From contig JACDDG010000073.1 in the NCBI GenBank assembly GCA_013817115.1, positions 1-9,514 on the forward strand: 9,514 nt of DNA, read 5' to 3'. The position numbers were made by a program, and so were the translations under genes. Source of the stretch: Parachlamydiaceae bacterium (GTDB taxonomy: Bacteria > Chlamydiota > Chlamydiia > Chlamydiales > Parachlamydiaceae). Of this stretch, positions 1-6,700 are shown in pieces. How positions within the stretch are numbered: the stretch's first letter is position 1; each line of letters begins with the position of its first letter. The notes beneath the pieces were generated by a model, which was given only the letters and a program-made list of their open reading frames with translations, had not been told where the DNA came from and did not search any database.

Positions 1-32
1 CTAATATTCTAGTCAGTCATGCTGTTTCTATC

Positions 33-44
33 CCCCGGTAGGGG
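33..44. repeat. GC-rich palindrome A (short hairpin with GGTA loop)
   Basis: Four C residues (33-36), a GGTA loop (37-40) and four G residues (41-44) form a perfect 4-bp stem. The same 12-base word, CCCCGGTAGGGG, recurs exactly at 107-118 inside palindrome C. It is therefore one copy of a local repeat and not a lone chance hairpin. It has no U-run after it, so it does not look like an intrinsic terminator. Confidence 0.6.
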
Positions 45-54
45 AACTGTTAAT

Positions 55-85
55 AGCCCCGGGTGCAGCCGTGCAGCCCGGGGTT
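55..85. repeat. GC-rich palindrome B (two-part stem-loop)
   Basis: CCCCGGG (57-63) pairs perfectly with CCCGGGG (77-83). A-T and G-T pairs extend the base of the stem to 55-85. Inside it, TGCA (64-67) pairs with TGCA (72-75) around a GCCG tetraloop (68-71), leaving G76 as a single-base bulge. It lies between palindromes A and C and is far more GC-rich than the surrounding DNA. It resembles REP-like or MITE-like intergenic elements, but the family cannot be named from this sequence alone. Confidence 0.65.
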
Positions 86-103
86 CGGGTCATTTTACAA
101 CGT

Positions 104-121
104 GCGCCCCGGTAGGGGCGC
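104..121. repeat. GC-rich palindrome C (7-bp stem, GGTA loop)
   Basis: GCGCCCC (104-110) pairs perfectly with GGGGCGC (115-121) around a GGTA loop (111-114). The core CCCCGGTAGGGG is identical to palindrome A. Together A, B and C make a compact block of about 90 bases. No run of T follows on the + strand, so a Rho-independent terminator is not supported. Confidence 0.65.
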
Positions 122-177
122 GAGAAAGCCCCATAAGTGGCCTCTGTGATTATACAAGAAACATAGCGTCAGAGACT

Positions 178-225
178 TTAGCAAGGAAAACTAGGCAAGC
201 AAATACGCTGCTGACTAGTATCCAT
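178..225 (-). other. possible 15-residue mini-ORF with strong ribosome binding site
   Basis: On the minus strand AAGGAG (complement of 232-237) lies six bases before an ATG (225-223). The frame reads MDTSQQRICLPSFPC and stops at TAA (180-178). The Shine-Dalgarno match is better than that of the large gene, but the peptide is very short and no promoter is evident upstream within the synthase gene. It could be a leader peptide, the remnant start of a lost divergent gene, or chance. I lean towards remnant or chance. Confidence 0.15.
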
Positions 226-237
226 TTTAACACTCTC

Positions 238-294
238 CTTTTAAGATATGTAAAAAAATCTAAAATACATACATTGCACTTATAGCGTTATACT
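238..294 (+). promoter_or_regulatory. possible weak promoter for the glucan synthase gene
   Basis: The AT-rich stretch before the gene offers two -10-like hexamers, TAAAAT (261-266) and TATACT (289-294). Neither has a good -35 box at 16-18 bases: the matching position for the first is CTTTTA (238-243) and for the second TACATA. TATACT would leave a leader of only about ten bases, so TAAAAT is the more workable choice. No operator or riboswitch-like structure is visible. The assignment is tentative. Confidence 0.2.
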
Positions 295-297
295 TGG

Positions 298-306
298 GGA
301 GTAAGG
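298..306 (+). promoter_or_regulatory. ribosome binding site of the synthase gene
   Basis: GGAG (298-301), nine bases before the ATG, and AAGG (303-306), four bases before it, both resemble a Shine-Dalgarno sequence. The 9-base spacing of GGAG is the better one. This supports the ATG at 311 as the true start, which matters because the first 150-200 residues are not part of the canonical family. Confidence 0.6.
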
Positions 307-310
307 TAAA

Positions 311-775
311 ATGAAAAAGAGAAATGTAGCTCTGGGTTTTTATCAAGAAATTTCCACTGCAAATGCAGTGATTAAAGAATTAAAAAATCATAAATTTAGT
401 AGGTTTGCCCTTTTCCGTCGCCGAGCAGATCATGAGCTTGATATCAAAAGAAATATTCCTGCTAATTTATCCTATATTTTTTTAGCTGGAATTTTTTCAA
501 TACTCATAATTGTAGCATTAAAATATTTTTTAAATATTTTCTCCTGGGCTGTGACAGCCGCTGTAATAGCAACTTTAAGTTTTTATGCCTATTACATTTT
601 TCGAAAAATCATCTCAACAGAGACCATAAATCGTTTTAAAGATCGTGTGATTATTGATGAAATATTAATTGTCGTAGAAGTCGGTCAATTTGAAGTACGC
701 GAGGTCTTGTCTATTCTTCGTAATGTGCAGAGCGGGCATCCAGCAACCTTTCTTTTACGTCCACCTATGAATGAA
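311..775 (+). other. N-terminal extra module of the synthase: alpha/beta halves around a TM hairpin
   Basis: Residues 1-155. A strand-like segment (NVALGFY, 5-11), a helix (ISTANAVIKELKNH, 14-27) and a strand (FALFRR, 32-37) precede two hydrophobic helices (53-75 and 78-97). Then come a strand (EILIVVEV, 117-124), a helix (VREVLSILRN, 129-138) and a strand (ATFLLRP, 145-151). The pattern suggests a small ferredoxin-like fold split by a membrane hairpin, reminiscent of DUF1269/YflT-type stress-protein modules. That likeness is a guess from pattern, not a sequence match. An even number of added membrane segments keeps the N-terminus on the cytoplasmic side. Function unknown. Confidence 0.45.
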
Positions 776-3700
776 CCAAAAGATGTTGAAATAGGATATG
801 AACCTCTTCCTTTAGAATTGCTCTGCCAAAGTGCTGCCCAGTTATCTGTATCCTTGCGAAGTACACAAAAGAATCACAATAAGCATTTTCCAAAAGCTTC
901 CTTATCACTCATAGATAATTTCCAGAAAAAAACTCAGATGCTTCGATTTCTGCAATGTGATATTGCTGATGCAGAATATATCGAACACACCATTCCAACT
1001 GCTGCAGAATGGCTTTTAGACAATATGTACATTATAGAGGGAAGTATTAAGGATGTAAAAATCAATCTTCCAAAACCTTATTACAAGAAATTACCAAAAA
1101 TTGTTGAAGGTCCTCTGCAGGGTTTACCCAGGATTTATGCTTTAGCAATTGAATTTGTAAAGGATACCGCAGGGGATATTGATCAGGAAAAAATTGTCCA
1201 TTTTCTCAATAGCTATCAGATCAGTCAGCCGTTGACAATTGGAGAGCTGTGGGCATTTCCGTTAATGCTGCGTTTACGCATTATAGAGTGGGTTGAGAAT
1301 TTAGCTATTCGAGTCGACAACAGAATGAGGGAGGGTGAATTAGCAAGTTTTTGGGGAAATCGATTTCTATATGCCGCCCTCCATGAGCCGAGCAGATTTC
1401 CTGCATTGCTGCATGATATTGCAAGCGACGAAACAGTATTCTCCGTACATTTTGCACAAGAACTGCTCGATCATTTATTTGACCAAGAAACGATTCTGCC
1501 TCAAATAAGAGAATGGCTAGAAAAGTATTTTTCTGCACCTCTGGCAAATATATTGCATGAAGACCATGTTCAAGAAACTTCTCAACAAATCGTTTTTTCA
1601 AATTTAATTAAGAGTTTAATTAGCATATCACATCTTTCTTGGATTAATATTTTTGAAACTGTCAGTCCAGTTGATGCCGTTCTACGAAAAGACTTCAACA
1701 ATATTTATTCTGAAATGGATTTTGCAACACGTAATAGTTATCGAAACACGATCGAAGAGATTGGAGTTCGCATCCATTTATCTGAAGTAGAAATCGCAAA
1801 GAAAGCCCTTGACCTATCTCTTGAAAGTATAAAAGAATATGAAAAGCACATTGGTTACTATTTGATCGATAATGGACGTGAAGTTTTAGAGCAAGCTGTT
1901 GGTTACAAGCCTGTTATTTTACAAGGCATTCGAAGATGGATTATCAAGCATCCGCAAGCAATCTATTTCGGGGCTATTGCCTTTTTAACAACGTTAGGGG
2001 TCTTAGCTGCATTTTATCTTGTCGGATTTTCGAGACTTAATTTATTGCTTATTTCCCTTGCTCTGATACCTATTTCTGAGCTGTGTATTCAATTTGTGAA
2101 CATAGTCCTGACATTTATTCTTCACACACCACTTCGACCAAAAATGTTATACGAGCACGGAATCCCTAAGGAATATAAAACTTTGATCGTGGTTCCGATG
2201 ATTCTTCATAATGGAGATTCTATTCCGGAGGAAATTGAACGCTTGGAAATACGTTATTTAGCCAATACGGATCCACTTTTAACTTTTGCATTATTTAGTG
2301 ATTTTGCCGATGCCAAACAGCAGCATTTAGACAATGATGAGGCATTTTTGTCGCAGGCAACTGAGGGGATTCAAGCATTAGATAAAAAATATGGCCCGAA
2401 TAAATTTTTCCTCTTTCATCGACAACGGAGTTGGTCTCCAAGTGAAAATGCATGGATCGGTTGGGAGAGAAAACGTGGTAAACTCGAATTTTTAAATAGA
2501 TTTTTGGTCGGAGAACAATTGCCTGAACAAATTGTCTATTCAGGCGATATAGAAGCCTTAAAAGGGATACGCTTTGTCATTACTCTCGATTCAGACACAC
2601 AACTTCCAAAAGATAAAGCAAGAGCTCTGGTGGAAGTTTTAGCACATCCATTGAATCGCCCCTACCTAACTGAAGATAAAAAAAGCGTTGAAAGAGGATT
2701 TACAATCATTCAACCGCGTGTAGCTTCAGATTTTTTACAAGCCAAATCTTCATGGTTTGCTCGAATATTCTCTGAGGTGGCTACTATGGATCCCTATACG
2801 CATGCAATATCAAATATTTATCAAGACCTGGATGGAGAAGGGAGCTACCATGGAAAAGGGATATACGATTTAGAAGCTTTTCACACGTTACTTTCTCATC
2901 ATTTTCCAGAGGAACATTTATTAAGCCATGATCTCATCGAAGGGGCTTTTGTCAGAGTCGGATTTGCAGGTAATATTTGTTTATATGATATGCATCCTCA
3001 AAATTACCTTGTCTCCAGCAAGAGACTGCACCGGTGGATTCGAGGAGATTGGCAAATTATCAATTGGCTTCGAAATCTTGTTCCTGTAGGGAAGGGAGAA
3101 GTAGAATTAAATCCACTTACTTGGTTTAATCGGTGGAAAATTTTCGATAATTTGCGTCGGTCTCTTTTGCCGATCGCGCTTTTATCCCTTTTCGTAGGTG
3201 CTTGGATATATTCTCCGAATTATAAAATGTGGACCGGCTTATCGCTATTTGTTTTGCTGATCCCCAGTATATCATTGGTTCTGAATAGATCAGGGGTTAT
3301 CTCTTTCGAAGAATTTAAACTGATATTTTCAGAATTAAAATTTTCGATTTTAAGATCCTTAGTAAATACTGCTTTACTTCCATACGAGGCTTATAGCACT
3401 CTAGATGCAATTTTCCGTGTGGCTTATCGCCGGTTTTTCTCAAAAAGAAATTTGTTGCAGTGGACGCCCTCCGAACAGTTTTTAAGCACAGAAAAAAAAC
3501 ATTGTCAATTTGTTTTTCATCTCATCTGGGTTTCAATCTTCGCTGTGGTCACTTTTATTATAGTCTGCTGTTCTACTCCCCATACATGTTGGATAGCTTT
3601 ACCTTTTTGTTTGCTGTGGCTGATAGCACCGTGGATTGTGCATTTGCTTGATAAGCCCTTAAGCCAAAAAGTTATCGATACTATTTCGATTCAAGACCAA

Positions 3701-6700
3701 GAAATGTTAAGAAAATTGGGATGCAAGACATGGCGGTATTTCGACGAATTAGTTGGTCCACAAACCCATTGGTTGCCGCCTGATAATTATCAGACCGCCT
3801 TGAATGTTGAAGTAGCCCAGCGCACTTCTCCCACCAATATAGGCTTATGGTTAATAGCCTTGGTTAATGCTTATGATTTTAAGTACATCACCTCTGATGA
3901 TCTTATTGATAGATCCTTAGCAACTGTCGATGAGTTAAAAAAGCTTGAAAAATATGAAGGTCATCTTTTGAATTGGTATAATATCCAGACTTTAGATCCC
4001 CTTTTTCCTAGGTATGTATCGACGGTGGATAGTGGCAATCTTCTTGCCTGCTTGTGGACAGTCAAGCAGGCTTTGCTGGAAATGATTTCAAATCCAATTA
4101 TTCCTAAAAAAGTTTTTCAGGGAATTGTGGATGCTTGTGGATTGCTTAGTGAAACTTATCATTCCCCGGAAATAGAAGCATTTTGTATTCAGCTCAATAA
4201 AGCGGACACAGGAAATCTTTCGGAATTCATTTTGACCATCCAAAATGCATTACTAGATATAGAAAATTTATCTGCTGAATCTATCAATTCCTATTGGCGC
4301 AATCAAATCAAGAAACAATTGGAGAGCTGGAATTTACTGATTTCTCGCTATTTTTCTTGGGTTACAATAATAAACGCATTGAATGCTGAAAATTTTTCAA
4401 AAATTGATCCCCAAGCTTTATTCTGGAAAAATGAAGTTTTTGCGTGGAAACCTTCTTTTGAAATGTTTGCCACTAATGATATCTTGCCTTCCCTATTTCA
4501 GCTTATTGCTGCAGCTCATAAAAGCGATGTTAGTGAAATTGTCGTTTGGGGAAAACAGCTTAATGAAGCGGTTTCAAACGCTCAATGGTTTGCCGGAGAA
4601 AAAGTGGGAATAATTAAAGATATTCTTAAGACAATCGAACAATTTTCCGCAGAAATGAGCTTTAAATTTCTTTATAGCGATGAAAGGAAACTATTTTCCA
4701 TTGGGTACAATGTTGATGAGAAAAGACTTGATAATTCCTACTATGACTTATTAGCAAGTGAAGCTCGCATAGCAAGCCTTGTTGCAATTGCTAAGGAGGA
4801 TGTTCCCTTAGAACATTGGTGGGCTTTAGGTAGAGTCTACAGTAGTCTAGATGGTCATAAAATTTTGCTTTCTTGGGGCGGAACAATGTTTGAATATTTA
4901 ATGCCGCTGATATTCAATAAACACTATCCTGATTCGTTGCTTGGTGAAGCATGCCGATCTGCTGTTATCAGCCAAATATCCTACGGGGAAAAAAGAGGCA
5001 TCCCTTGGGGCATTTCTGAATCGGCTTTCAGCGCAATAGATACTCATAAAATCTATCAATACAGAAGTTTTGGAATTCCTGGGCTTGGGCTTAAACGTGG
5101 TCTAGAGGAAGATTTAGTTATAAGTCCGTATTCCACAGTTTTAGCTCTGATGGTAGATGCGAAATCAGCTTTGGAAAATCTAAAAATCTTGTCTGACAAA
5201 AAACATGCGAAATACATGGGGGCTTATGGATTTTATGATGCCGTGGATTTTACTAGAAGAGTGAGTCCAAAGGGAGAAAGAGGTGTCGTCATTTATGTAT
5301 ACATGGCTCACCATCAGGGAATGATTTTGGCCGCTTTAAATAATCTTCTAAATAATGACAACATCAGCACTCTTTTTCAAAAAGATCCTAGGATGTGTGG
5401 AATAAATTCCCTTTTATACGAGCGCATACCCACTTCTCCACCGATAAAAATTACTCATACTAAGAAAAATCTTTCACATGCTAGATTGAAGCCATTTTCT
5501 CAAAGCCCAATCATGGGTGTCGTTGAAACTCCGAATAGTGTAACTCCAAAAATCAACCTCTTATCCAATGAAAAATACACTTTAATGATCAGCAATACAG
5601 GCGGAGGGTACAGCCGTTGGGGGGATATAGAAATTTACAGATGGAGAGCTGATACGACGCGAGATTCATGGGGAAGCTTTTGCTATATTAAGGATATTAA
5701 CTCGGGCGATATATGGTCTTCAACTTACCAGCCCACCCAAAAGACGGGCAAAGAGTATTCTGTAAATTTTAAAGGAGATCGAGCTGAGTTCAGGCGGAAA
5801 GATCATCAAATTGAGGTCTTAACAGATGTAGTAGTTTCACCGGAAGACAATGCTGAAATTAGGTTGATCTCATTAACAAATCATTCTTCAATTGAACGTT
5901 ACATTGAGCTCACAAGCTATCTAGAATTATCCTTAGCACCTCATCTTACAGATCGCTCACATCCCTGTTTCAATAAATTATTTATTGAGACAGAAGCTCT
6001 ACCCGAATTTTATGGCTTATTAGCTTTTCGGCGGTTGCGTTCTCCTGAGGAACAGCCTCTTTGGGCTGTTCACAGTATATCTTCAAGTATAGAATATAGT
6101 GATAATATACAATTTGAAACAGACAGGAATAAATTTATCGGAAGAGGAAACTCTTTAAGAGATCCTGCTGCAATGCATGGAGACTTATCAAATAGTGTAG
6201 GCACCGTTTTAGATCCAATATTCAGTTTAAGACGTCGTGTGTTGATTGAACCTGGAAGAAGAGTCCAGTTTTCCTTAATTACGGCGATAGCAGATAATAG
6301 ATCTGCTGCCATAGCACTTTTGAGCAAATATTTCGAGATTGGAGCAACCCATAGGGCAATAGAATTGGCTTGGACCTATTCACAATTAGAATTGCGTCAT
6401 TTGCGTATCCAGGAAGAAGAGGTACAACTTTTCCAAAAGCTTGCAAGTCGCCTTATCTACCCTCATGCACAGCTCAGATCAGCAGAAGAAAGGATTCGTA
6501 AAAATCATTTAGGTCAATCCGCCCTCTGGGCGCAAAGTATATCAGGGAACTTACCTATTGTGGTGGTGACGGTGGGAGATAGTTATGATGCTGATCTAGT
6601 TAAACAAGTGTTATTTGCCCATGATTTCTGGAGCCGACGGGGACTTAAAGTCGATTTAGTTGTTCTTAATGAAGAGGAAGTGGGCTATATGCAGCCTTTG

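Noticed and set aside
145..160. TATAAT on the minus strand (complement of about 149-154) as a promoter for something beyond the left edge
   Set aside because: No acceptable -35 element at standard spacing and no extended -10 TG. Single hexamers of this kind are common in AT-rich DNA.
19..285. 88-codon open frame on the + strand before the main gene
   Set aside because: It runs straight through the GC-rich palindromes, has no ribosome binding site, and its translation has no recognisable domain or hydrophobic pattern. Most likely chance.
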